A stretch of DNA of 59,466 bases from the NCBI GenBank assembly GCA_027859085.1, contig JAQIBJ010000021.1, positions 1 through 59,466 of the forward strand. The letters are read 5' to 3'. Of the stretch, positions 23,786 to 34,000 are shown one piece after another. The position numbers and the translations under genes are program-made. The stretch is from Mycoplasmatota bacterium. Its GTDB lineage: Bacteria > Bacillota_I > Bacilli_A > Izemoplasmatales > Hujiaoplasmataceae. The notes beneath the pieces were generated by a model, which had not been told where the DNA came from, ran no database searches, and saw nothing but the letters and a program-made list of their open reading frames with translations. Every line of letters starts with the position of its first letter. Positions within the stretch are counted from its first letter, which is position 1.

Positions 23786-24326
23786 AAAATTTTTCAGTAT
23801 AACGTTTGAAATAAGCTTGTGGAAAATCACACACTGGACAAACTTTTGGTGCTTTAGGTCCAAAGTGTAGATGACCACAGTTGTCACAAATCCAAACTTC
23901 TTTTTTATTATCAGACATAAATTCTTTATCATTTTTCAATCTTTCTAATAAAGCTTGATATCTTTCTTCATGTCTTTTTTCAATTTCTGCGACTTTTTTA
24001 AATAAAAACGCTATTTTTTTAAACCCTTCTTCTTCAGCATCTTTAGCGAAGTTTTTGTACATATCAGTCCATTCATAATGTTCTCCTGCAGCAGCATCTT
24101 TAAGGTTTTCTTCGGATGTTGGTACGTCTCCGTCATGTAATATTTTGAACCAAATTCTTGCATGTTCTCTTTCGTTTACTGCAGTTTCTTGAAAATATTC
24201 TGCAATATCAACATATCCTTCTTCTCTGGCTTTTTCTGCATAATAAGTATATTTGTTTCTTGCTTGTGATTCACCAGCAAACGCTTCTTCTAAGTTCTTT
24301 TGTGTTTTACTTCCTTTTAATTCCAT
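23784..24326 (-). CDS. rbr: rubrerythrin
   Basis: Non-haem di-iron peroxidase that reduces hydrogen peroxide in anaerobes. The four-helix ferritin-like domain carries the E-x-x-x and E-x-x-H ligand sets ([10 protein letters not shown] near residue 17, NEREHARIW near 52, [10 protein letters not shown] near 115). The C-terminal rubredoxin domain has CDNCGH and CPVC. 180 aa, full length. SD AGGAGG. It begins 25 nt after pfk and probably shares its promoter. Suggests anaerobic life with occasional oxygen exposure. Confidence 0.97.
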   Translation of the reverse strand: MELKGSKTQKNLEEAFAGESQARNKYTYYAEKAREEGYVDIAEYFQETAVNEREHARIWFKILHDGDVPTSEENLKDAAAGEHYEWTDMYKNFAKDAEEEGFKKIAFLFKKVAEIEKRHEERYQALLERLKNDKEFMSDNKKEVWICDNCGHLHFGPKAPKVCPVCDFPQAYFKRYTEKF

Positions 24327-24351
24327 ATATTCCTCCTATAAATAATTTTAT

Positions 24352-25494
24352 TTATTCATCTCCGAATGAAATACCAATGTCTCTCGCTGCATTCACTAAG
24401 TCACCATGTGGGTTAACAATTCTTGCACCACCACGGCTGGTTTCACCAATTTCACCTGATCCTACAACTTCTTCAATTCTAACTGAACTCATTGAATCAT
24501 TTTTAATGATAACCATACGTCCAAATTCATTTTTTTCTATCATATCAATGGCATATGAACCATATTTAGTTCCTAAGATTCTATCAAATGTGTTGGTCAC
24601 ACCACCACGTTGAATATATCCTAAGTTTGTAACTCGAATATCTTGACCAGTCACTGGTTTAATAACTTTTTCTAAGTCAGCTGCGACTATTTCACCAACT
24701 CCACCTAGTTTAACTGAGTCTGGACTCTCTTCATCGATATTTTTAATCGTTACTTTTCCATCTATTGGTTTTGCACCTTCAGATACACAAATAATAGAGA
24801 ATTTTGAACCTCTTTTATATCTGTCTAAAACTGTTTTGGCAATAATATTAACATCATAAGGAATCTCAGGTACTAAAATAACATCTGCAGATCCTGCGAT
24901 ACCACCTTCTAATGCTAACCAACCAGCATTTCTACCCATCACTTCAAGGATCATCACACGATCATGTGAATAAGCTGTTGTATGTAATGCATCTAAACTA
25001 AGCATAATGTGATCTAAAGCAGTGCTGTAACCAAATGTAATTTCCGTTGCTGGCACATCATTGTCAATCGTTTTTGGAATTGCGACAACATTAATACCTT
25101 TACGTCCAAAATCGCGAGCTGATGTTAAAGTCCCATCGCCACCAATAATAACCAATGCATCAATTTTATGTTTCTTTAAGTTCTCGACTGCAACATTCGA
25201 AACATCTTTATACTCAACGTTTCCGTCTTTATCTTCAACTGGGTAATTGAATAGATTGTCTTTATTAGACATCTTTAGAATCGTTCCACCTTGATGAAAA
25301 ATGCCTCTGACTGTTGTTAAGTCCATTTTTATAAAATCATCGGTGTATAACCCATGATATCCACCTCTAAAACCTATTACTTCATAATTGTATTTTAATA
25401 TTGCTGCTTTAACAACCGCTCTTATAACAGCGTTTAAACCAGAACAATCTCCGCCACCTGTCAGTAACGCAATTTTTTTTATTTCTTTTTTCAT
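24352..25494 (-). CDS. pfkA: 6-phosphofructokinase (PfkA superfamily, group III type)
   Basis: Phosphorylates fructose-6-phosphate in glycolysis. The 380-aa protein has GGGDCSGLNAVIR at the N-terminus, GGDGTLTSAR near residue 118, PKTIDNDVPAT near 140 (catalytic Asp in TIDND), and the substrate motif MGRNAGWLAL near 188. The donor-deciding positions are mixed: Gly in GGDG is typical of ATP enzymes, while Lys in PKTIDND is typical of PPi enzymes and of group III ATP enzymes of actinobacteria. I therefore expect ATP but cannot exclude PPi. SD AGGAG; own promoter; likely operon with rbr. Confidence 0.93.
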   Translation of the reverse strand: MKKEIKKIALLTGGGDCSGLNAVIRAVVKAAILKYNYEVIGFRGGYHGLYTDDFIKMDLTTVRGIFHQGGTILKMSNKDNLFNYPVEDKDGNVEYKDVSNVAVENLKKHKIDALVIIGGDGTLTSARDFGRKGINVVAIPKTIDNDVPATEITFGYSTALDHIMLSLDALHTTAYSHDRVMILEVMGRNAGWLALEGGIAGSADVILVPEIPYDVNIIAKTVLDRYKRGSKFSIICVSEGAKPIDGKVTIKNIDEESPDSVKLGGVGEIVAADLEKVIKPVTGQDIRVTNLGYIQRGGVTNTFDRILGTKYGSYAIDMIEKNEFGRMVIIKNDSMSSVRIEEVVGSGEIGETSRGGARIVNPHGDLVNAARDIGISFGDE

Positions 25495-25515
25495 ATATTA
25501 CTCCTATCTTTCCTT

Positions 25516-25544
25516 ATTTTACCAAAATAATTACTTTCAGTCAA
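25516..25544 (-). promoter_or_regulatory. promoter of pfk-rbr
   Basis: Minus-strand -35 TTGACT (25539-25544), 17-bp spacer ending TGG, -10 TAAAAT (25516-25521). Confidence 0.75.
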
Positions 25545-25556
25545 TCAAATGTAAGC

Positions 25557-26585
25557 CTATTCAGTAACTTCTTTTTTAAGTCTTAGTTGTCCACATGCAG
25601 CATCAATACCGCTACCTAACTCACGTCTAAGGGTTGCATTGATACCTCTTTTTTCTAATTGTTCATGAAATTTCTTAGCTTTTATGGGATTGGTTTTTTT
25701 ATAGCCAAACTCATTCACTGAATTATAAGGTATTAGATTCACATAAGCATTGATACCTCTAATAAGATCACTTAACTCGTTGGCATGCGTAACATCATCA
25801 TTAATACCTTTTAATAAAATATACTCAAAAGTCACTCGACGTCCAGATATTTCAGTATAATCTTGAACAGCCTTGATTAAGTCTTTTAAAGGATAAACTT
25901 TATTAATCTTCATCAATTTCGTTCTTATTTCATCATTAGGTGCATGTAAACTAATCGCTAAATTAGATTTTATGACCTCTCTAGCATATTCATAAATTCT
26001 TGGAATAATACCACATGTTGAAACAGAAATGTGTCTAGCTCCAATTTGAAAACTATGTTTATAATTAATCACACGAATAAAATCCATGACATTGTCATAA
26101 TTATCAAATGGCTCACCTGTCCCCATCACGACAATATGTGTAACTTTTTCTCCTGAATAATGTTGAATAGACGCCACTTGATTAACAAGTTCTGCAACAC
26201 TTAAATCTCTCTTCTTTGCGATGATTCCAGATGCACAAAAAGAACATCCCATTGAACATCCAACTTGTGATGTAACACAAACACTGTTTCCGTATTCATA
26301 TTTCATCAATACGGTTTCAATGACATGACCATCATTCAATTTAAACAAGTACTTTTGGGTATCATCTTTGGCGATTTGTTTTTTTGTCACTTCTAAATAA
26401 TCAAAAGAAACATTGTCTTTCAAAAACGCTCTTAAATCTTTATTAATATTTGTCATCTCTTCTGGATCGATCACATTTTGTTCATAAACCCATTTAAAAA
26501 TTTGATCGCCACTAAACCCTTTAAAACCATTATCAATTAAATAGTTTTTCAGTTCCTCTATTGTCCAATTATAAAACTTTTTCAA
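25557..26585 (-). CDS. rlmN: 23S rRNA (A2503-C2)/tRNA methyltransferase RlmN
   Basis: Radical-SAM enzyme that methylates A2503 of 23S rRNA and A37 of some tRNAs. The cluster motif CSMGCSFC is at about residue 104, GTGEPFDN near 156, and the catalytic cysteines (C in STCG and in DAACGQL) are present. GTG at 26612 gives a longer frame, but GAGG lies 8 nt before the TTG at 26585, and family proteins begin at this point, so I use 26585 (342 aa). In Bacillus it precedes prpC-prkC-rsgA. Confidence 0.95.
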   Translation of the reverse strand: MKKFYNWTIEELKNYLIDNGFKGFSGDQIFKWVYEQNVIDPEEMTNINKDLRAFLKDNVSFDYLEVTKKQIAKDDTQKYLFKLNDGHVIETVLMKYEYGNSVCVTSQVGCSMGCSFCASGIIAKKRDLSVAELVNQVASIQHYSGEKVTHIVVMGTGEPFDNYDNVMDFIRVINYKHSFQIGARHISVSTCGIIPRIYEYAREVIKSNLAISLHAPNDEIRTKLMKINKVYPLKDLIKAVQDYTEISGRRVTFEYILLKGINDDVTHANELSDLIRGINAYVNLIPYNSVNEFGYKKTNPIKAKKFHEQLEKRGINATLRRELGSGIDAACGQLRLKKEVTE

Positions 26586-26605
26586 ATCATTCACCTCACT
26601 GAATG

Positions 26606-26634
26606 ATAGCACATCTTGAAAAAAGATGTGCTAT
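26606..26634. other. perfect hairpin between pheT and rlmN
   Basis: A 12-bp stem (ATAGCACATCTT / AAGATGTGCTAT) with a 5-nt loop lies between the pheT stop and the rlmN start. No U-run follows on the minus strand, so it may be a processing or stability element rather than a terminator. Confidence 0.6.
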
Positions 26635-26639
26635 AACAT

Positions 26640-29012
26640 TTATTGTCTTAATTTTGCATTATGTTTTTTTTCTAATGCATTAATAATTCTTTTTACCATT
26701 GAATCAACTTCATCAGTTTCCAATGTTTTTTCTTTGTTTTCAAATTTCAAACTCATCGCAATTGATTTAAGATCATTATCAAGGTGTTCTCCTTGATAAA
26801 CATCAAATATATCAACTGATTTAAGTGAATTATTGCTAATATTATTAACTGTATCAATTAAAGATTTTGCTTGAATGTTTTTATCAACAACAACTGCAAT
26901 ATCTCTTGAGACACTTGGAAACTTAATGATTGGTTCATATTGTTTTTCAACCAAGTCAAACGCATCATAGATTCCGTTAAGTTCTAATTCAAAAACAAAT
27001 ACATTTTTTACATTAATTTCTTTTTCTTCTTCAGGATGAAGTTTTCCTATCCAACCTATTTTATTCCCTGCAATCAATACTTCAGCTGAAATACCAGGAT
27101 GAAGATTTGGAATTGGTTTTTCTGGAACTAAGAAATCATAATCGCTAATTTTTAAATCACTGAATAAATTTTCAAGTATGCCTTTCATTAAGTAAAAATC
27201 AACATCCATAGCTTCTTTTTGCCATAATAAATATGCATATTTTCCTTGCATTAAACCGCTGATTAACTCTACTTCATTCTCTTGAGAGTATCTTTTCCCA
27301 ATTTCAAATAAGAAGATATCATCAATTTTCCTTGCATGGTTATATGATAACACTTCTGTTAATGCAGGAATAGTAGAATGTCTTAGATATTCTCTATCTT
27401 TATTAATTGGATTCATTATTTTTACAAGAGAAGTTTCTTCAATATCATATTTAGTTGCTAAAAAATCATTAGTTAAAGAATATGTAGAAGTTTCATAAAA
27501 ACCAATATGACTGAAATAGTTTCTAATGTCTCTTTTAAATTGTTGTTTTTTTGATAGTTTTCCTTCGGTTGGTGTTGCGGGTAATGTCAATCCAATTTTA
27601 TCATAGCCATAAATTCTAACAATTTCTTCTATGATGTCTTGGTAACTTTCAAAGCCTAATCTTCTTGGTGGCACTTCAACAACAAATTCATCATTTTTTT
27701 CCTTATAATCAAAATCCAAACGATTTAATATAGCTTCAACATCTTCAATATTAAATGTATGACCTGTTACTTGATTTAATTTTGCTAATGATAAATTAAA
27801 CTCTTGATAACTTACTTCTAATTGATTATAGAAACTAGGTTCATCAATTATAATAGCATCTGCCAATTCAACAAATAACTCACATGCTCTATCAAGTGCT
27901 TCTTTGGTTAATTCATGATTGATGCCTTTTTCATATCTAGAAGACGCTTCACTTTTAAGCGCTAACCGTTTTGATGTTTTACGAATAGAAACCGGATCAA
28001 ATACAGCAGATTCTAATAAAATCGTTTTTGTAGATTCACTGACTTCAGTTTCTAATCCACCCATTACACCTGCTAAAGCAATTGGTTTATCTCCATTTGT
28101 AATCACGATATCTGTTGACAATAAATTTCTTTCAAGATTATCCAATGTGATAATTTTTTCGTTTTCTTTTGCTTTTCTTACCAATACTTTATTAGATTTA
28201 ATTTTATCAAAATCAAAAGCATGTAAAGGTTGAGAATACTCTAACATCACATAATTTGTGATATCAACAACATTACTGATCGGACGAATTCCTGCTGCAA
28301 GTAATCTAGATTTTAACCAATATGGACTTTCTTTAATGGTCACTTGATCAATAATTTGTCCATAATATACTGGTGCATCTTTTGTTTCTGTAAAAATGTT
28401 TAATTCTCTATTTTCTTTTTTTCTTTTAACTTTCGGTTTATTAAATTCAATATCAATATCAAACATCGCTTTAATATCATAAGCAATCCCTCTCATTGAT
28501 AATAAATCAGGACGATTCGCTGTTAAGTCTAAATCAATAACTATATCATTTAGTCCCATATATTCTAGTGGGTCTTTCCCAACAGGTGCCTCTTCATCTA
28601 AAACATAAATACCTGTTTCAGCTTTGTCAAAATCTTGCACACCAAGTTCATCTAAGGAACAAATCATTCCATTAGATACAACACCACGTATTTTTGCTTT
28701 TTTAATTTTAAAATTCCCTGGTAAAACAGCACCTGGTAAAGCCACAATAACTTTTTGATTTGCATCTATATTTGGTGCGCCACATATGATTTGTAGTGTT
28801 TCTTTTCCAACGTTCACTTGACAAACTTTTAATTTATCAGCATTTTCATGTTGTACACATGTTTCAACATAACCAATCACAAGTTCTTTGGCATCTACTA
28901 AAGGATAATGTCCTTCTACTTCTTGACTCATTAAATTAAACTTACGTTCAACCTCATGAGAATCTATTGTTTTCGTTAAATAATCATTTAACCAATTCAT
29001 TGAAATTTTCAT
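26640..29012 (-). CDS. pheT: phenylalanyl-tRNA synthetase beta subunit
   Basis: Beta subunit of the (alpha-beta)2 enzyme that charges tRNA-Phe. The 790-aa bacterial form shows the tRNA-binding EMAP-like domain (about 40-150, with GMICSLDELG), the B3/B4 editing domain (PISNVVDITNYVMLEY near 243), the B5 domain, a catalytic-like domain (about 460-680) and the C-terminal ferredoxin-fold anticodon domain (KFPSVSRDIAVVV near 698). SD AGGAGG. Lies 9 nt after pheS under the shared T-box leader. Confidence 0.98.
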   Translation of the reverse strand: MKISMNWLNDYLTKTIDSHEVERKFNLMSQEVEGHYPLVDAKELVIGYVETCVQHENADKLKVCQVNVGKETLQIICGAPNIDANQKVIVALPGAVLPGNFKIKKAKIRGVVSNGMICSLDELGVQDFDKAETGIYVLDEEAPVGKDPLEYMGLNDIVIDLDLTANRPDLLSMRGIAYDIKAMFDIDIEFNKPKVKRKKENRELNIFTETKDAPVYYGQIIDQVTIKESPYWLKSRLLAAGIRPISNVVDITNYVMLEYSQPLHAFDFDKIKSNKVLVRKAKENEKIITLDNLERNLLSTDIVITNGDKPIALAGVMGGLETEVSESTKTILLESAVFDPVSIRKTSKRLALKSEASSRYEKGINHELTKEALDRACELFVELADAIIIDEPSFYNQLEVSYQEFNLSLAKLNQVTGHTFNIEDVEAILNRLDFDYKEKNDEFVVEVPPRRLGFESYQDIIEEIVRIYGYDKIGLTLPATPTEGKLSKKQQFKRDIRNYFSHIGFYETSTYSLTNDFLATKYDIEETSLVKIMNPINKDREYLRHSTIPALTEVLSYNHARKIDDIFLFEIGKRYSQENEVELISGLMQGKYAYLLWQKEAMDVDFYLMKGILENLFSDLKISDYDFLVPEKPIPNLHPGISAEVLIAGNKIGWIGKLHPEEEKEINVKNVFVFELELNGIYDAFDLVEKQYEPIIKFPSVSRDIAVVVDKNIQAKSLIDTVNNISNNSLKSVDIFDVYQGEHLDNDLKSIAMSLKFENKEKTLETDEVDSMVKRIINALEKKHNAKLRQ

Positions 29013-29021
29013 AATTGCCTC

Positions 29022-30047
29022 CTAAAACTGTGAATTGAATCTTAAATCATTGGTGTATAGTTGTCTAATATCATCTATACCATGTTTTAACATTGCAATG
29101 CGTTCAACACCAAAACCAATAGCAAAGCCTTGAAATTCTTCTGGATCATATCCACAAGCCTTTAAAACATTTTTATTGACCATACCAGCACCTAAGACTT
29201 CAATCCAACCTGTATTTTTACACATTGAACAGCCTTTGCCATGACATTGATAACATGATACATCAACTTCAACACTTGGTTCAGTAAAAGGAAAATATGA
29301 TGGTCTTAATCTAATTTCTCTTTCTGCACCAAATAGTTTTTGAGCAGCAATTAAAAGTGTTCCTTTTAAATCAGATAAAGATGCCAATCTATCAACAACC
29401 AAAACTTCAACTTGCTTAAACTGATGAGAATGTGTTTGATCATCATCATCTTTACGATAAACCGTACCTGGCGCAATAATCTTCACAGGTTTTTTATCAG
29501 CATTTTCTAGTAACGTTCTAACTTGAACAGGAGATGTATGGGTTCTTAATAATGAGTCTTCACTAATGTATAAAGAATCTTGCATATCTCTTGCAGGATG
29601 ATCTTTTGGAAGGTTCAACATTTCGAAGTTATACTTATCTTCTTCTTGTTCTGGTCCTTCTTTGATTTCATAGCCTAATCCAATGAAGATATCTTCAATT
29701 TCTTCAATGGTTTGCGTTAGAATATGTTTTTTTCCAACAGGCATACTTTTCCCTGGTAAAGAGATATCTATTGTCTCTTGTTCTAGTTGTTTATTGATTT
29801 TTTCTTGTTCAATGGTTTCTTTTTTAATTTGAATGTGGTCATTAATCTCATTTTTGGCTTTGTTAATCATTTGACCAACTTTAGGTTTTTCTTCATTTGG
29901 AAGGTTTTTTAATTCCTTCATAAATTGATTAAATTCGCTTTTTTTACCTAAGTATTTAGATTTTAATAAATTTAAATCATTTAAATTTCCAATACTTTCT
30001 ATTTCTTTTTTTGCTTCTTTAACCAATTGATTAATTTTTTCTTGCAT
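29022..30047 (-). CDS. pheS: phenylalanyl-tRNA synthetase alpha subunit
   Basis: Catalytic subunit: N-terminal coiled coil (residues 1-85), then the class II core with [12 protein letters not shown] (motif 2 region begins near 167), [19 protein letters not shown] and the C-terminal [11 protein letters not shown] (motif 3). 341 aa. A GTG at 30056 is in frame, but AAAGGAG is 8 nt before the ATG at 30047, which is the start I use. Two CxxC-like pairs ([12 protein letters not shown]) lie near residue 256. Confidence 0.98.
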   Translation of the reverse strand: MQEKINQLVKEAKKEIESIGNLNDLNLLKSKYLGKKSEFNQFMKELKNLPNEEKPKVGQMINKAKNEINDHIQIKKETIEQEKINKQLEQETIDISLPGKSMPVGKKHILTQTIEEIEDIFIGLGYEIKEGPEQEEDKYNFEMLNLPKDHPARDMQDSLYISEDSLLRTHTSPVQVRTLLENADKKPVKIIAPGTVYRKDDDDQTHSHQFKQVEVLVVDRLASLSDLKGTLLIAAQKLFGAEREIRLRPSYFPFTEPSVEVDVSCYQCHGKGCSMCKNTGWIEVLGAGMVNKNVLKACGYDPEEFQGFAIGFGVERIAMLKHGIDDIRQLYTNDLRFNSQF

Positions 30048-30063
30048 GAAATTCACTCCTTTT

Positions 30064-30276
30064 CAAAAAAAAATCGCCCTTGTAAAAAGGACGATTAATC
30101 ACCGTGGTACCACCTTAGTTCTAGTTGACTAGCACTCATATCCTTAACGCAGACATACGGAGAGGATTAGTCTCACTCAAAAGATGAATTCATAAAGGAT
30201 TATTTAAATGCTTCCACCAACGCATTCTCTCTTTAAAATAATAACCTAAACTACTGGTTCTTCTTCAATCGTGTTA
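30064..30276 (-). ncRNA. T-box leader of pheST (Phe specifier UUC)
   Basis: Riboswitch-like leader that senses uncharged tRNA-Phe. The T-box core AAGGTGGTACCACGG is at 30102-30116. A UUC specifier followed by A lies at 30185-30188 in the right side of stem I (ATGAATTCATC). A terminator (AATCGTCC / GGGCGATT plus nine U, 30064-30095) overlaps the antiterminator. Inferred transcript start near 30276. Confidence 0.93.
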
Positions 30277-30281
30277 TCTAT

Positions 30282-30310
30282 ATTATATATAATTTTTGTT
30301 TAAATTACAA
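30282..30310 (-). promoter_or_regulatory. pheST promoter
   Basis: Minus-strand -35 TTGTAA (30305-30310), 17-bp spacer, -10 TATAAT (30282-30287). Confidence 0.75.
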
Positions 30311-30311
30311 G

Positions 30312-31016
30312 TTAATTATTACGAGCGAATAATGACAATAATCGTAGCATCTCTATATAAATCCAAACCAATGTAATCATTAAACCTAAAGCAAGTATCC
30401 ACCCAACTTTTTGATCAACACCAGATTCAACACTTGATTTAATACGTTGAAAATCTAATAATAAGAAAAACGCTGATAAAGCTGATGATACTAACACTAT
30501 AACTGTGTAGAAAGATCCACCAAAAATATTTGGTAATAGTATTGCAAATATTGACATGAAGATAACCGCCATCAATGCAACGACCATGAATGAAGCGAAT
30601 TTTTGATTGACTTTAATAATATTCGTTGAAAATAATAATAACATAATCACGAATACTAAAAGTGTTGTTGCTAAAGCTGTAATAACAATCCCATCATAGA
30701 AACTCGCAAAAAGCGCGGATATAATTCCTAAAACGACGCCTTCACTGAGTGCATATACAACGCCAAATAATGGTGCGTATTTAATTGACCTTGAGCCAAT
30801 GATAACTGAGATAAATCCAACAATCATCGCACCAAATAGCCAACCTAAGGTTAATGATTCAGCAAAGTAAATAATAGAAACTAACGCTGTTACAATTGTG
30901 ATTCCTAGTAAAAATAATGTTTTAACCGTTACATTTGTGTAAGTTAAAGGTCTTTCTGTTGCATAACCATAATGATTAGCTTGTGATAAAACTGGGTTTG
31001 TACTTCTCATTCTCAT
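30312..31016 (-). CDS. Bax inhibitor-1/YccA family membrane protein
   Basis: A 234-aa integral membrane protein with seven predicted transmembrane segments, at about residues 31-50, 57-75, 80-103, 108-127, 140-160, 166-185 and 205-225. The N-terminus is short and polar, and the last helix carries YIEMLRLLSLF near residue 218, as in the Bax1-I (TMBIM/YetJ) family, some members of which are pH-sensitive calcium leak channels. SD AGGAGG 8 nt before ATG. A minus-strand TATAAT (31044-31049) upstream suggests its own promoter. Its stop lies close to the pheST promoter. Confidence 0.88.
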   Translation of the reverse strand: MRMRSTNPVLSQANHYGYATERPLTYTNVTVKTLFLLGITIVTALVSIIYFAESLTLGWLFGAMIVGFISVIIGSRSIKYAPLFGVVYALSEGVVLGIISALFASFYDGIVITALATTLLVFVIMLLLFSTNIIKVNQKFASFMVVALMAVIFMSIFAILLPNIFGGSFYTVIVLVSSALSAFFLLLDFQRIKSSVESGVDQKVGWILALGLMITLVWIYIEMLRLLSLFARNN

Positions 31017-31082
31017 GTTATGAACCTCCTGTGTGTTAATACCATTATACGCTTGTATTTTGAATTTTTTGTGAGAAAAGTA

Positions 31083-34000
31083 TTAAATATCAAAAATAGA
31101 TACTTGATTTTTATTAATCATCCCATCAAAGGTTCCAAGATCATCTAATTTTTCAAATAACACCTTTGATAATTTTGTTCTTTGTTTGACATCTTCTTTA
31201 GAAATGAATTCACGTTCTTCTCTTGCTTCAACAACTGAATGAGCAGCTTTTTCTCCCATTGAATCCATAACAATAAATGGTAATATAAGTGATTTCTTAT
31301 CTTCAGAAATCACAAACTCTCTTGCTTTTGATTGATATAAATCAATAGGTTTAAAGGTAAATCCTCTTTTCACCATTTCTAAAGCCACTTCCAAAGTTGT
31401 TAATAAATCTTTTTCTTTATTAGACGCTGAGTTACCAGCTGACTTTATTTCACTGATTTTATTAATGATACCGACTTCGTTTTGATATAAAACATCCACA
31501 TCAAACGATGTCGCTCTTTTAGAAAAGTAAGCAGCATAGAAATAGATAGGTTTGTATAACTTAAACCACGCAATTCTCATGGCCATTAAAATATAAGCTG
31601 TCGCATGTGCTTTTGGGAACATGTATTTAATCTTAGAACATGACCAAATATACCATTCTGGTACATTTGATTCCTTCATTAAATCCGCATATCTTGACCA
31701 TTTTTCAGGATTTCTTGCGGCTTTTCCTTTTCTAACAAATTCCATGATTTCAAAAGCCAGTGTCGGTTTCATACCCCAAGCCATTAAATCGACCATAATA
31801 TCATCACGACACCCAATAATGTCTTTAAAATCTAATTTGCCAAACCGTTTTTCTCTACCCGTCACTAATGAATGTGAATTACCATACCAGACATCCGTAC
31901 CGTGAGATAAACCTGAAATCTTCACCAATTCAGCGAATGATTTGGGTTTTGATTCCGAAAGCATTCCTCTTACAAATGAAGTTCCTAATTCAGGTACACC
32001 ATAAGATGCAACATCAGATTGTAAGTCATCTTTGGTTAAGTTAATAATATCTGTTCCTGATAATAATCTATAAACGTCATTATCATCGACAGGAATATCT
32101 TTTGGGTTATCAAATGGTACATCCTCATTGTATTCAGTCACTAAATCCATAAGATACCTAATCATGGTTGGATCATCATGACCCAACACATCTAATTTAA
32201 ATAAATTACTTTCAATTGAATGATACTCATAATGTGTTGTTTTCCAAGATTTTTCTTTTGAATCCCCTGGATATTGTACAGGTGTAAAATCATAAATATC
32301 TCTGTTATTAGGAACCACAACAATTCCGCCGGGATGTTGTCCACTGGTTCTTTTGGACCCTTCAATACCTAAAGAAAGTCTTTCCATTTCAGCACGACGG
32401 ATTTGGATTTTTTCCTTACCTTGTTTTTCTCTACGAATGTTTAACTTTTTATAATATTCATTGACCATCGCAAACGAGGTCCTTGAAGCACATGTTGAAA
32501 TGGTTCCGCCTCTAAACGCATGATTCTTACCAAATAGTTTGCGAATGTATTCATGAACAATCCCTTGATAATCGCCCGAGAAATTAAGGTCAATATCAGG
32601 AACTTTATCACCATTAAAACCTAAAAAAGTTTCAAAAGGAATATCATGTCCATCTCTTTTTAACGGCGTTTGACAGACCGGACAATTTTGAGTTGGTAAA
32701 TCCCAACCACAGTCTGTTTCACTCAATAATTGTTTGTTTTCTTTTTCAAAATCATTTTCGCCATATTGTTTGAGTTCATCTTCAGTCTTTTTAAAAGCTG
32801 TGAAATGACAATTCGGACAAACATAATGTGGCGGTAAAGGATTCACTTCAGTAATATCCATCAAGGTCGCAACAAATGATGAACCAACAGAGCCCCTAGA
32901 ACCAACAAGATATCCGTCTTCTAATGATTTTTTTACCAATAAATGCGATATATAATACACAGTTGAGAATTTATGTTTTATAATGTTACCCAATTCTTTA
33001 TCAACCCTGTTTTTAACCAATTCTGGCATTTGTTTACCATAAAGTTCTATGACTTTATCATGGACCATTTTCTCTACTTTCTTACTAATAGAAGGAATGC
33101 CTTGTTCCGCTAAGAATTCATCAGTAGGTGCTGCTAATTCATCAGGAATGATTTGAATATCATCCACCATATCAGCAATTGCATTTGAATTAGTAACAAC
33201 GATTTCATAAGCAGTTTCTTCGCCTAAGAATTCAAATTCTTTTAACATTTCTTCAGTAGTCATATAGAATTGATTTGGTTTTTTCTTTCTTCTATATAAA
33301 GAATGGAAACCTCCTCCACCAACAAGTGGTGTGTTGATTAATATTTCTCTATACATTAAATCTTGTGGATCTAAATGATGCACATCACCAGTTGCAACAA
33401 CTGGGATGTTTAATTCTTTACCAACATCAACAATATTCTTAATTACTTTTTGAATCACATGCATCCAGTTGGGTCTTTCATCTTCTAAATAGATAAAATG
33501 ACTCACTGGTGGTACTTCTAAATAATCATAATATTTTGCGGCTTTCACAAGTTCTCTTCTGGTTTTATTTAAAGCAATATCAAAAAATTGTGAATCATAC
33601 CCACCGGATGAAACCAAGATGCCTTCTCTGTGTTTATCTAGATAAGACTTGGTAATCTTTGCGCCTCTATCAAAATATGTGGTTAATCCTTCAGATAAAA
33701 TTTTATATAAGTTTTTCAATCCCTTTTGTTGTCTTACCAATAAATTGATTTGTTTTGGGAAAGGAAATTTAAATGTATCGCTTTGGTCTAACATTAAGTT
33801 TAAATCAGAAAATTTTTGAAACCCATTTTTACGCAATTGTTTAAGTAAATGTAAAAAGATTTCATTAGTGGCTTTGGCGTCATTTACTGCGCGGTGATGG
33901 TTCTCTAATCTAACTTTAAAATACCTTGATAAAGAATCCAGACCAAACCTTGTTCTTTCAGGTATTAATACTTTGGCTAGATTCAAAGTATCAATTGATG

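Noticed and set aside
26606-26634. hairpin as pheT terminator
   Set aside because: No U-run follows on the minus strand; listed only as a hairpin.
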